Assembly: GCA_000277445.1 (NCBI GenBank) | Contig: AJWJ01000131.1 | Location: 1 to 48,039 of the forward strand | DNA from: Polysphondylium violaceum | Lineage: Eukaryota > Evosea > Eumycetozoa > Dictyosteliales > Dictyosteliaceae | Length of the DNA: 48,039 bases | Direction of reading: 5' to 3' | In this document: piece after piece, positions 23,654 through 34,265 of the stretch | Numbering within the stretch: position 1 is the stretch's first letter | Layout: each line of letters starts with the position of its first letter | Made by a program: the position numbers and the translations under genes | The notes under the pieces: model-generated | Told to the model about the DNA's origin: nothing | Database searches by the model: none | Seen by the model: only the letters and a program-made list of their open reading frames with translations

Positions 23654-23836
23654 TTATTATTATTATTTGTAATATTAATATATTAATCCACCAATAATAT
23701 TTAAATAATTGTAGAGGAAGAATATTCAGTTCCACCAACTATTGAAGATATGGATGTATTAAAGGAAGTTCAACAAGAATATGATGAATATCAAAAGACT
23801 CTCTCAGAACACGAAAAGCAAAAACATCATCATTGA
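21557..23836 (+). CDS. ACSS3-type acyl-CoA (propionyl/acetyl-CoA) synthetase, mitochondrial
   Basis: Three exons (21557-21795, 21857-23577, 23715-23836) join to 693 residues. The first in-frame ATG is at 21557; the N-terminus is rich in Ser/Arg with few acidic residues, as in a mitochondrial presequence. AMP-forming synthetase motifs are YILYTSGTTGNPKG (P-loop-like A3), YWSSESGW, GYFYVMSRVDDIINVSGHR (hinge region) and LPKTRSGKILR with the catalytic, usually acetylation-regulated lysine. Alignment by eye follows ACSS3, including TGGYAVALNYAM and the tail with TIEDMD. Human ACSS3 prefers propionate. It activates short-chain acids to acyl-CoA with ATP. Intron 2 is almost entirely an ATT microsatellite. 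The acetate-versus-propionate preference is inferred from family. Confidence 0.9.
23582..23667. repeat. (ATT)n microsatellite inside an intron
   Basis: About 28 ATT/TTA units with one T-to-C interruption at about 23653. It lies right after the donor of the last intron of the acyl-CoA synthetase gene. Reading through would give a poly-Tyr run, so it is not coding. Confidence 0.9.
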
Positions 23837-24325
23837 TACAATTGATTAGAATAAATAATTTAATATAAAAATCCAGATATTTATTAGATTTTTCGAGTTT
23901 TTGAATATAAAAAACAAAGATTATTTTTAAGAAATATTATTCTTTATGGTTTGGTAAAGAATGATTTGGAGATTTGATTCAACAAATCTGAATTCTCCAG
24001 TCTGAGGTTGGATTTAGTCTCTCGAATTCACATTTGTCCACAAAGCCGTTCAAAATACATGTAGATGGCTAAAAAAAAATCAAACTTAACTCTGTGTTAA
24101 TATCACAATTGTGATCCCCCTTGCCCTATATAAATTACCTCTTCTTTTGAAAAAACCCTCTCATCTGATCAAAAAATATACGATGATTGTGTGAAATGAA
24201 AAAAAAAAAAAAAACAGCTAAATTTTTGAAAATTTTGTGCAGGATCAGAAGTGGTAATATTTATTTGACAACTTATCAGTATCAGAAGAGGAGAGTAGAG
24301 TGTATAGATAGATAGATAGATACAA
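23837..24325. other. Intergenic region upstream of MED14
   Basis: 489 nt with no gene. Small inverted repeats occur (attcttta...taaagaat near 23939-23963; agatttg...caaatct near 23972-23991). A TATATAAA-like box sits near 24125 and a poly-A run near 24199. A gata tetranucleotide run (about 24304-24320) ends just before the MED14 start. Confidence 0.45.
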
Positions 24326-27300
24326 ATGAATATACCACCCCCACCACCCATGGGTATGCCACCTGATGGTATGCAACATGATCCCAATGGTATGGATCCA
24401 CAACAGCAACCCAATAACAATATTTCGCTGTCGTTGGTGATACACAGACTTGTCGAACAATCGTATAATACTCTATTGAGCTTAACAGAGAGACTATCAA
24501 ATTGCGATGATTTGGAGAGAAAGAAATCGCTGGTTGAATATTTAGACTCCACCAGAGAAAAGTTTCTTAAACTCTTGGTATTGATGAAATGGTCTGAACA
24601 TGTACCTACACTAACAAAAGCAAATGTAATATAATATCATGAAATACACATACGATATACATCAGTATTAATAATAATAATAACAACAACAACACTATTC
24701 TATTAGAATATCATCAATCTATTGAATTTAGAGGATTCATATTTCAGAGATGCAGCAGATTTATTGATTCACACAAAATATAACCTTATCAATGCAAGAG
24801 CACCAATGTATGATATACCAACAGCCATTGATGTACTCACCACTGGTACATATCAAAGAATGCCAACTGATATCAAAAAAGTCATTCCTCCACCACAACT
24901 CAAACAACCTCAAATTGACAGTGCACTCGAGAGATTAAATGATATTATTAAATATAAATTGTTTTTCAGCGAGATACCTAAAGAGTTTGAACCTATTCAA
25001 ATTGGTAAGTATATTAGTTTGTATTACATACATCTAGCTGCACTATGAAACTAACACCCCTGTTAATATACAATAGAAAATGGTAAAGCACACATTACAG
25101 TAAAGAATGAATATGATGCATGTCTATCAATTGATGGCGGTAGTACAGAGAAATCAAACTGGGTACTTTTATCATTAAATCTATACATCTATTCGAAAAG
25201 AGATTTAGATGGAGAGGGACCCATCAAGGTAGCCTATGAAAATCAAATGAAGGCTGTTTTAGAAAGAGTTCAAAACCGTATATCTTCATCTCAACAACCC
25301 TTACATGAATTACACAATATCATACGTTTGTATTCTTTTATATTATTAGCAATATAAATATATTATTATAATATTAACATTATTACTACTCTACCACTCC
25401 ATAGATCATTTATGTATTTCATCACAAATGGATATTTTAGCATCACAGGTTGAAAATTTGAAAAAGACAATACTAAAGAATAACATTAAATGTATTATTG
25501 GTAAAGACCAATCGATAACAGTATACTATTGGATACCAGAGGATATGAATATCGGCAATAATCCAAATATAAATGCAAATCATTTTAAAATCTATATCGA
25601 TAATCAAAAGATTAAAATTGCCCATTATCCACAAATCACTCATCCAAAGAAAGATAATTACTTTAATATTGTATGTATTGTTGTTGTGTTGACTAATACC
25701 AATTATCATTACTAATATATATTACAATGTAGGAATGTTTAAATATTGGCACATTGTTATTACAAGCCATTGAACTAAATGCCTATCATAGAGTATTTAC
25801 TTTATACAGTATCCTTCGAAACACTGAATCCAGTAGTAGTAGTAGTAGTAGTGGTAGTAATACTGTTGGTAATATCAACAATAATACTAAACCACTATTG
25901 GGATCAAATGGAAATACATCATTAAGTCAACTCCAATTACTTCAACAACAACATCAACAAAATCAACAACAATTACAACATAGCAATTCATTCCATTTGA
26001 ATGATATCAAATTGATCAAGAGTTCAAGATTCTCTGATGAAAATGTATCGTCTGATAATCAAGATCATCTACCAACAGTACTTCGAATTATGTTGTATGG
26101 TTGTAAGTTTTTGGATATCACTGTTAATTTCCAAAATGGCAAATTCACTCTCATCAAATCATCGACCAACTACATTGAATTGACCACTCTATTGGAAGGT
26201 AAATTGAATTCAAACATCAATGAAATCAAATCCATTGTAAACACTTTTAAATTAAAGGTATGTATTGGTGCATCGATGATGCAAGTTTAATATTAATATT
26301 AACGATGATCAATATTTATATGCAGTCTTTGTTATCTTGTTTTGAAGATGCCTCATTGTTTTTAGGCTTAGAGTACTTTTATAAACTACCTTTACACATG
26401 GTCAACAACTCGGCCATTATAGATATATTTACGGAAAACAATTACATTTGTGTTAGATTGCCTAAAGAGACAGAACTATATTATCTATTGATATCTATTA
26501 AACCAAATACATTTGTACCATCATTTTATTTACTATTATGCAAACTAATGCCCAAGTCGACTATGATGTCACTGGAATCAATCATTAAACTCGATAGTGA
26601 ATACCTGTCCAATCTATTAAAGAATTGTAAATGTGCTCATTCAAATAGTGATCTATACAACTTTCAAAGCGAGATCCAATATCTACTCGGTAAAACTGTT
26701 CAACTATCCAAACAAAAGATTAATTTATTGCAGGCTGAAAGTATATTGAAAAAAGAAAACATCAAATACCAATCAAATGATGAGTGTATTACTTTCTTTT
26801 TGCAACAACAAGGAAATAGTAGTAGTGGTGGTAGCTCAGCAACAACAATATTTACCGAACAATCTCTAGCTACTTTATCAGATTTTCTATCACCTTTGTC
26901 ACCAATTACCTTAAACTATTCAGACTCAGAACAACTGTATCATCTATCTTTTAGAGAAAGACCATTTAATTATGATTTATCAGATTTTGATGATAATCTA
27001 TCAACTACATCCTCCAATACAACAATCAATAATGATACTGGGATTGTTGGTGATGATTCAATTTCTACAAACACTAAATTAAATATTAAATCAAACTTTA
27101 ATTATTCAAATGGTCTATGGAATTTTAAATACTTTACTGTAAGTCAATAGATGATCTGGTATATTTAAATACAATGTACACATACTAACATAACAACAAT
27201 ATACGACAACAAAGACAAATGATTGGTTAGTCAACTTTTATCATGACTTGGTTGGTATCTCAAAGATTACAAACATAGCAACTCAACTTTTAAAACAAAT

Positions 27301-29193
27301 TGAAACAAATCCAATTTATAAACAAGTGTTGTCCATTGCATATATTAAACCATTTGAAGTTGATTTTATTTATAATAATGAAATTGTATGTATAGTGTCG
27401 TGTTTGTGATATTTATTTAGCATTCCAGCCAGCCAACTAACAAACACCATCTATTTAGAGTTCAAGAAAAACATTGATTAAAATCCATCTTGACAAAAAG
27501 AATAATATTTTATTATCATTCCAACCATCACCAAATCCATTTAAAGATTTCTTTGAAAAGGAAATCAATCAATCGCCAACCAACGATATATCAAATGTCC
27601 TCCGACACATTATTGCCTCTGATGAGCTATCCAATTTCTTGAATTCCCTGACATCGAATCTACCCTACTTCTTTTTGCCTCTTGAAATTGTCGTTGTGCC
27701 CAGATCGTGTAATCAAGTGCGTTTATTCTACAAAAACTCTTATGCAATCGACATTAAGCTACTGTCATTGGAATACTGTGCAATCGAAGACACCTTTTAT
27801 TCATCGCAATTTAATCCAAAACAAACGACTCGATTGAATACCATTTACCATTTCCATACTTTTATGGAACAGAAAACCTATCTTCAAGCACTCGACAATC
27901 CATTGGGTCACAGAACAATATGGTCACTCCATGTATCGATGCTATCAAAAACATTGAATCGTATATTTATCTATCTTCATTCACTCAACACCATTAAAAC
28001 CATCTCCGGTCTACTTAAAAACTTTGTAAGTATAGTACAGGAAAATGTCATGATTACCAATCGATATAGATTTGACTAACCAACTCTTTTCATACATTTA
28101 GTTCCAAGTACCGGCACAAAGTACTGCAGCCTATTATAGATGCACAAGTGAATATTACAATATAGCTGCCTCAATTAGAGACTATCAATCATTTGAAATT
28201 GAAGTTGCCAGTAGTATGTATTATATATCTATTAATCAATTCAAATAATCTATTTCTAACAACAATAACAATAACAATGTAGAGGATTTGGCCAATAATC
28301 CATATCCAAATCAACAAGATTTGGCAATATTGGGACAGTATTTTAAAAAAAAGATGAATCAATTATCATATAGACTTCAAACGATAACAGCATGTATACA
28401 TATGCTGACATTACCACCCACTGTGCTCTACGATTTCATTAGAGTCATTGTAGAGTATGCCAGAGGTGCCTATGTTGAGATTGCATTGAATACAACGGCA
28501 AGCATTAACCAAACGGCCAGAGAATCTTTTATCCACAAAAAAGAGGATCAATGTGTTTTCTTTATTGTTAGATTCTTGTTTTTGGCCAGAAATCAACCAT
28601 TTTCTGGTACCAACACCAGTAATAGTCCCACCTCGATAACAACACCTGCCATCTCCTCAAGTAATGCTCCCACTGCTGGCGTCATTTACGAGCAATTCGT
28701 AGACATGCCTACTATGTATTGCTACAATCCACAAAACAAGTATATTCAATTTTGGGATAAAGTAAACACACAAATCAACATCACCACCGCTGGCAATCAA
28801 CCCCCACCTCCACCTCTACCCATCCAACCCCAACCATTGAGTAGCATTGACGAATCAAAGAAATCTGTAATCAATACGATCGGCAGTCAAACCATCAACG
28901 AATTCAATAATCTTGCCCCACTCTCTTCAGGCACACCACCCAACAACATCATCTCTATCTATATCCGTAATCTTGCCAATGTAATCTCACAATTTCATCA
29001 CAACTCACCAACACCAACCACTACTGCCACCGCTAGCACTAGCACTAGCACACCAACACCCATTTCAACAATCAACACCAATAGTAATAATAATGCCAAC
29101 ACCATAATCTCACCTCAGGGCAATAGCATATCGCCACCAATACTAAACAACAATGCATCAAGCCTAAATAGTCCAACTCCTATCAACAAGTAA
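24326..29193 (+). CDS. med14: Mediator complex subunit 14 (MED14/Rgr1)
   Basis: I assembled ten exons: 24326-24625, 24707-25004, 25077-25325, 25405-25670, 25733-26257, 26326-27138, 27215-27385, 27459-28025, 28102-28213 and 28283-29193. They give 1403 residues in one frame (human MED14 is 1454). After a Pro/Gln-rich leader, the N-terminal Med14 domain reads LSLVIHRLVEQSYNTLLSLT and continues with LLVLMKWSEH. This is the family's most conserved block and is followed by the RDAADLLIHTKYNLINARAP region. The rest is typical divergent MED14 with Ser/Asn/Gln inserts (near 25830-25980) and a Thr/Pro/Asn-rich C-terminus. MED14 is the backbone joining head, middle and tail of Mediator in RNA polymerase II transcription. 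Exon 3 uses a weak GTTTGT donor. Confidence 0.87.
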
Positions 29194-29732
29194 ATAAATA
29201 TTATTATTATTATATTATTATTATTATTGTTCTTCTTATTATTGTTATTTTCCTATAAACAACCTTTTTGTGCCAGCCCTATTGATGCAAATTTCCACAA
29301 TGGGTGAAAAAATTTGGCGCCAAAAAATTGTATTTTTTTTAGCTCTGCTGGTACCGTGTTTGCAAAGAGTATTTTTTAATTTTTAATTTCAATTCTTTCT
29401 TTCTTTTTTTGAGTCAACTATAAATACTTTATTATTATTGAGTGTATTATTAAATATCCCATTGTCTCGTTTATTAATATTATAATAAAATAATAATAAA
29501 CATATAATATAAAAATATCAACATCAAATATATAACAACAATAACAATATGTATGCAATCGTTTGTCCGCCTAACAAAAAATTTACGAAAAACTAACAAT
29601 TTTTTTTTATTTTTTTTTAAAAAATTTTTTATGCCTCTTTTTTTTTTTTTTTCTTTTTTTTCGCTTTTCACTTCACAACATTTTTTTTTTTCATCTTTTT
29701 TTAGTGTGTAATCTCATAGAATTAGTAATAAA
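29194..29732. other. Intergenic region MED14 / Ran
   Basis: 539 nt with no gene. It carries a palindromic E2F-type site at 29313-29324, several T runs (29600-29700) and the probable Ran leader. The minus-strand frame at 29480-29671 is Lys/Phe low complexity. Confidence 0.5.
29313..29324. promoter_or_regulatory. Palindromic E2F/DP-like site (candidate)
   Basis: TTTGGCGCCAAA is a perfect 12-bp palindrome holding the E2F consensus TTTSSCGC on both strands. It lies 409 nt before the Ran start codon and 120 nt after the MED14 stop. G/C-only hexamers are very rare in this spacer DNA. Confidence 0.35.
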
Positions 29733-30761
29733 ATGGTATGTGTATAACATTTATAATATGTTTGAGTGTATTGATATTTTGAATAGTTGTTTATTAACAA
29801 TTGATTTGTCTCTTAATAGGCTGAAATCCCCCCAGTAAAATTAGTTTTAGTTGGTGATGGTGGTGTTGGTAAAACCACCTTTGTCCAAAGACACATCAGT
29901 GGTGAATTCGAAACTAGATATATCCGTATGTATTTAGCCAGCAAGAAAGAAAAGATCAAGATGATTGGTGTTTTTAATGAATGAGTGAATGAATGAATGA
30001 TTGGTTGGTTTGTGGTAGAAATATCAATTATTTAGTTGGTGCAACTATAAGCAGTAGTAACTCAACTATAATAATAGTGGTGGTGGCAATTCATCACCAA
30101 CTAATCATCATCATCATCGTCATCATCATTTTAGCAGCAATCACTTTATCTTTTTTTTTTTTTACCTAAAGAGATACACATACTTACTCTTTTTTTTTTT
30201 TCTCTCCCTCTCTCTAACTTAGCAACTCTTGGTGTTTCTGTTAAAACTATTGCCTTCTACACAAATTATGGTAAATTCATTTTCAACATCTGGGATACCG
30301 CCGGTCAAGAAAAGTTTGGTGGATTAAGAGATGGTTACTACATTCAAGGTCAATGCGCCATTATTATGTTTGACGTCACCTCTAGACTTTCATACAAAAA
30401 CTGTCCAAACTGGTACAGTGATTTAACTAGAGTTTGTGGTACTGAAATCCCAATCGTTTTAACCGGTAACAAGGTTGATGTTAAAGACCGTAAAGTCAAA
30501 CCATCCCAAATCAACTTCCATCGTAGATTCAATTTATCATACTATGATATCTCTGCCAAATCTAACTACAACTTTGAAAAGCCATTCATCTGGTTGGCCT
30601 CCAAACTCTGTGGTCACAAAGATCTTGCTTTAGTTCAAGAACCAACCCTCGCTGCCCCAGAAGTCGCCTTGGATAAACAACAAATGTCTCAATATGAAGC
30701 TGAAGTCGCAGCTGCTTCTGCTGTCGCTCTCCCAATTAGTGATGAAACTGACGATCTTTAA
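29733..30761 (+). CDS. ran: Ran GTPase
   Basis: Three exons (29733-29735, 29820-29925, 30223-30761) give 215 residues. Exon 1 contributes only the ATG. All G motifs are present: GDGGVGKTT (P-loop), IPTLG (switch I Thr), [20 protein letters not shown] (switch II), NKVD and SAKSN. The C-terminus ends in the acidic tail ISDETDDL (DEDDDL in animals), which is specific to Ran. Ran-GTP gives direction to nuclear import and export and helps build the spindle. A small insertion is seen in [11 protein letters not shown] compared with RVCENIPIVL in other Rans. Intron 2 (297 nt) is unusually long for this window and contains simple repeats. Confidence 0.97.
29926..30222 (+). other. Long intron 2 of Ran
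   Basis: This is a 297-nt intron, three to four times the usual size here. It contains a gaat tandem run (about 29978-30000), a CAT-type triplet run (about 30106-30130), two T tracts, and a TC-rich tract before the acceptor. No small RNA is recognised in it. Confidence 0.7.
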
Positions 30762-30963
30762 ATTTTAAAAAAAACACTCCTTTTCAAAAAAACAAAAAAC
30801 ACAAACCCCCAAAACATAAATCTTGTTATAAAACTCATCTATTATTTTTATTAATAAAAGAGATAAAAAAAAACCACATAATGTAATTTCCTTTTATTTG
30901 AAATGCTTGGATACAACAAACAAACTAATAATATTTGTGAATAAAGAGATATAATAAAAACTT

Positions 30964-32439
30964 TTATTCATCTTTTTTATTATTAACATCACCATCATTC
31001 TTATTAAACATATTTACAACGTTGTTATACCAACCTTTTCTTATTTCTTGCTCTTTTTCTTTTAAAGTAGATTTGAAAAATTGATTTTGATTATTATTCT
31101 TATCAAGTGGCCAAACTGGAATATAAAAAACTGTCTCTGGGTTTGATGTCATTTTATTTCTGTACATTTCAACACCTGCCCATGCAATCATTGTACCATT
31201 GTCTGTACATAAACTAGTTGGAGGAAAATAGAGTGGCAATCTAAATTTCTTTGATATTGATTCCAATTGTTTACGTAGTTTTTGATTTTGCGCCACTCCT
31301 CCAGATACAACTATACCTTTTAGTGGAGCTTTCTCTATTGTTTCCGGTTGTTGTTGTTCATCCTGTTCTTTTAATTTATTCTTTTTTGCAATGGCTGCTT
31401 TTGTTTTTTTTGAACCCATTGGTTTATTGTAATACCAATTCAAGGCACGCGTGACTTTGTTTTCAAGGTGTTTAAATGCACATTCTTGGAAACTAGCAGC
31501 AAAGTCTTGTTGTTCTTGGAGAGTTAGGGGTCTTTCATCAGCAGTGTTTGTTTGCTTGATTTTACCCACTCTTCTTTGGAGTTCAGATTTTAGACCAGAG
31601 AATGAGAAATCACAATTTCCAGAGTTTAGCATTGGCACGTTGAATGGGTAGATAGAGGGATTACCCTTTTCTGCCAAAATCTCAATGGCCTGACCTCCGT
31701 GAATGTTGGATATTATTTTCTCGCCATCAAACACTTCGCCAAATCTACAATCAATGATTCTTGCTGCCTTGTCCAGTGCCTCTCCTATGGAATCGTCGCA
31801 TGTAGTGCCGAGTAGTGTATAGTTGGACACGCCATGACATATCAGTAGTTGGGTGTGTCCTCCGCTAATGAGGATTGTAAAAAATGGAAATTCAATGTGT
31901 GGTTGATTTAAACGTGCCACCAAACTGTGTCCCTCTAAATGATTAACCGAGCAAAATGGCTTTTTATATTTAATTGCCAATTGAGATGCTTTCTTTACAC
32001 CAACCTCTAATGAGTGTGCCATACCTGGTCCAACAGTGACTGCAATAACATCGACATCCTCTATTTTCATGGATGCATTCTCGAGTGCCCCTTCCACCAC
32101 TTGGTCGATCACCTCTTTGTGTGCCTTGGAGGCAATGGTTGGCACAATGCCATTGTGAACCTTGTGTAAATTCCATTGTGATACTTTATATTCACCCAAA
32201 ATCTTTCCACTACTATCAACAATTCCTACACTTGTATCATCACAACTTGTTTCAATACCAATGACGGTGAATGGTTTATCGATTGTTGTTGTATTCATTG
32301 TTGAGCTTGACAAGTATCTTTTATTATTATTTATTTTAATATTACTATTATTACTAAAAGGATAATGATGTACTAAAAATAGTGATTGTGGTGATCTCGA
32401 TGAAAATCTATTTATCAATTTAATATTAGATATCATCAT
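30964..32439 (-). CDS. Mitochondrial tRNA threonylcarbamoyladenosine transferase (OSGEPL1/Qri7)
   Basis: A single-exon protein of 491 residues from the ATG at 32439. The N-terminal 50 residues (MMISNIKLINRFSSRSPQS...) are Ser/Arg/Asn rich and fit a mitochondrial presequence. The Kae1/TsaD fold then follows: GIETSCDDTSVGIV, the metal-binding NHLEGH (HxxxH), ILISGGHTQLL, GEALDKAARI, SFSGLKSE and VSGGVAQN. The enzyme transfers the threonylcarbamoyl group to A37 of ANN-decoding tRNAs. The presence of IVPTIASKAH and the presequence favours the organellar Qri7/OSGEPL1 branch over the cytosolic KEOPS subunit Kae1. A Lys/Gln insert (about 365-385) is a dictyostelid-style addition. The gene is convergent with Ran and divergent from importin-5. 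Confidence 0.92.
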   Translation of the reverse strand: MMISNIKLINRFSSRSPQSLFLVHHYPFSNNSNIKINNNKRYLSSSTMNTTTIDKPFTVIGIETSCDDTSVGIVDSSGKILGEYKVSQWNLHKVHNGIVPTIASKAHKEVIDQVVEGALENASMKIEDVDVIAVTVGPGMAHSLEVGVKKASQLAIKYKKPFCSVNHLEGHSLVARLNQPHIEFPFFTILISGGHTQLLICHGVSNYTLLGTTCDDSIGEALDKAARIIDCRFGEVFDGEKIISNIHGGQAIEILAEKGNPSIYPFNVPMLNSGNCDFSFSGLKSELQRRVGKIKQTNTADERPLTLQEQQDFAASFQECAFKHLENKVTRALNWYYNKPMGSKKTKAAIAKKNKLKEQDEQQQPETIEKAPLKGIVVSGGVAQNQKLRKQLESISKKFRLPLYFPPTSLCTDNGTMIAWAGVEMYRNKMTSNPETVFYIPVWPLDKNNNQNQFFKSTLKEKEQEIRKGWYNNVVNMFNKNDGDVNNKKDE

Positions 32440-33374
32440 TTGCACAATGACAATCAGTGTTGATCAATCTATCAAAAGTGGTTAATTTTCACAGAATGAA
32501 TTTAATAAGTTGGTTGGGCACTTTGCAACCCCACCTCCAAAAAATATCATATCGTTACATAGTATGAAAATTTTTATTTTTTGAAAATTTTTAAAAAACG
32601 AAAAAGAACTTCGGTGTCGTATTCCTAAATCCAAGCATAAAAAAAAAAACTAGTGCGCACACTCAAAAACACTCTCAAGATTTTCTTCATTTTTTTTTTT
32701 AAACTTTTTCAAAGAGGAAAAATACCCATTGTGTAATTTCTCCTAATAGGTTTAGGTAAGAATTTTCATGAGTGCTACTTTTGTGTGTTTTGTTACAATT
32801 ACACCCCTATATAATTTAGTGTGGAACCTTCTCTCTTTCCTAAACAAATATATTCTCTTTATTTATAGCACAAAAAACAAAAAGACGACTCTTTTTTCAA
32901 CATCACTTGTGTTTTTTTTTTTTACAAATTTTCTTTTGCAATAATATAGCAAGAAAAAAGGAAATTTTAAACATATACATCAAATGTACAGTGGAATCCT
33001 ACTTTATCTATAGAATGATATAAAATTGTGTTGTGTTTTTAGATCTATTTTTTTTATCTTTTTTTTTTGCGTGCGTGTGTTACATTGTCATATGTGTGAG
33101 TGTGTGGTGTTGGTTTTCTGTTCTTTGTGTATGATACTCAACAACAACAACCTTTTATCATAAAAACTATCATGTTTTGCGTTACACAAACACACTCTCA
33201 CTCTTTCTTTAATTTTTTTTTATCAAAACGAACTTTGATTCGAAACTAAAAAATTTTTTAAAAAAAGATTGTTGCTGAGAGTATTTGTAGTCGTAGCAAT
33301 AGGACTAAAGGACTAATTATTAACAACAACCCAACAACCACAACAACAATAACAGTATTCGACAAGTTAGAAAA
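32440..33374. other. Divergent intergenic region OSGEPL1 / importin-5
   Basis: 935 nt with no gene seen. It contains T tracts and a GT-rich patch (33069-33114, gtgcgtgtg... type) that could serve as a G-box promoter element for importin-5. ACAACAA repeats occur just before the importin-5 start. Confidence 0.45.
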
Positions 33375-33661
33375 ATGGAGATCCCCCCTGATTTGATTAA
33401 TACCTTAGTTGGCCTTGCATCAGGTAACAATGACCTTATCAAACAATCAGAAAATGTTTTCAAGAAATTCAAAACCGAATCACCAGATGTTTTAGTTAGA
33501 TCATTGATTTTAATGATGAAAATTGCAGATGATCAACCATTGGTATATATCTCATATATTAAATAGCAATAATAATTATATAACAATAGCAATTCACAAC
33601 TAGCAACTAGCAAGACAATAGCAGCAACTATTTATTAATTTCTTTATTTTTCAAATCCTTT

Positions 33662-33695
<34 letters not shown>

Positions 33696-34233
33696 AGTTA
33701 AAAGAATATGCTCCAGTTTTACTTAGACAATTGATTCATCCAAATGCACAAGAAAGTGTTTGGGAAAAACTTTCATTAGAAACCAAAGTATATTTAAAGG
33801 ATCAATTAATTGAAAGACTTCAACTTGAAACTAAACCATCCATCCTTCATAAAATTGTTACATTAGTCTCTACAGTGGCCTCTGATCTTATTGAAAAGGG
33901 AATTTGGCCAGATTTACTCCAATTCTTGATTGCTGGAACCACTTCACAAATTGAGCACTTAAGAGAATCATCTTTCTCTATTTTAGGTACTGTTATTCTC
34001 GATCTTTCCCAAATGATCACCCCACAAACCTATCCAACCTTTGTTCAAGTCATTGAAAATGGTCTCAAAGATCCATCCCTCAAAGTTAGAATTGCTGCCT
34101 TGGGTGCCATCAATTCCTTTATCGAAATTGATGCCGACAATTCTGTTCAATTTAAAAAATTAATTCCAAATATGATTTCTGTTTGTATTCTATTTGAAAA
34201 TGTTTGAAAAGAATTAGAATTAATATTAATAAT

Positions 34234-34265
<32 letters not shown>

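Noticed and set aside
23580-23672. Poly-Tyr C-terminus of the acyl-CoA synthetase
   Set aside because: It is read-through into an intron microsatellite; splicing to 23715 restores the ACSS3-like tail.
24169-24552. Minus-strand frames with Gly/Ser/Ile-rich sequence
   Set aside because: Overlap and mirror the Pro/Gln-rich MED14 start.
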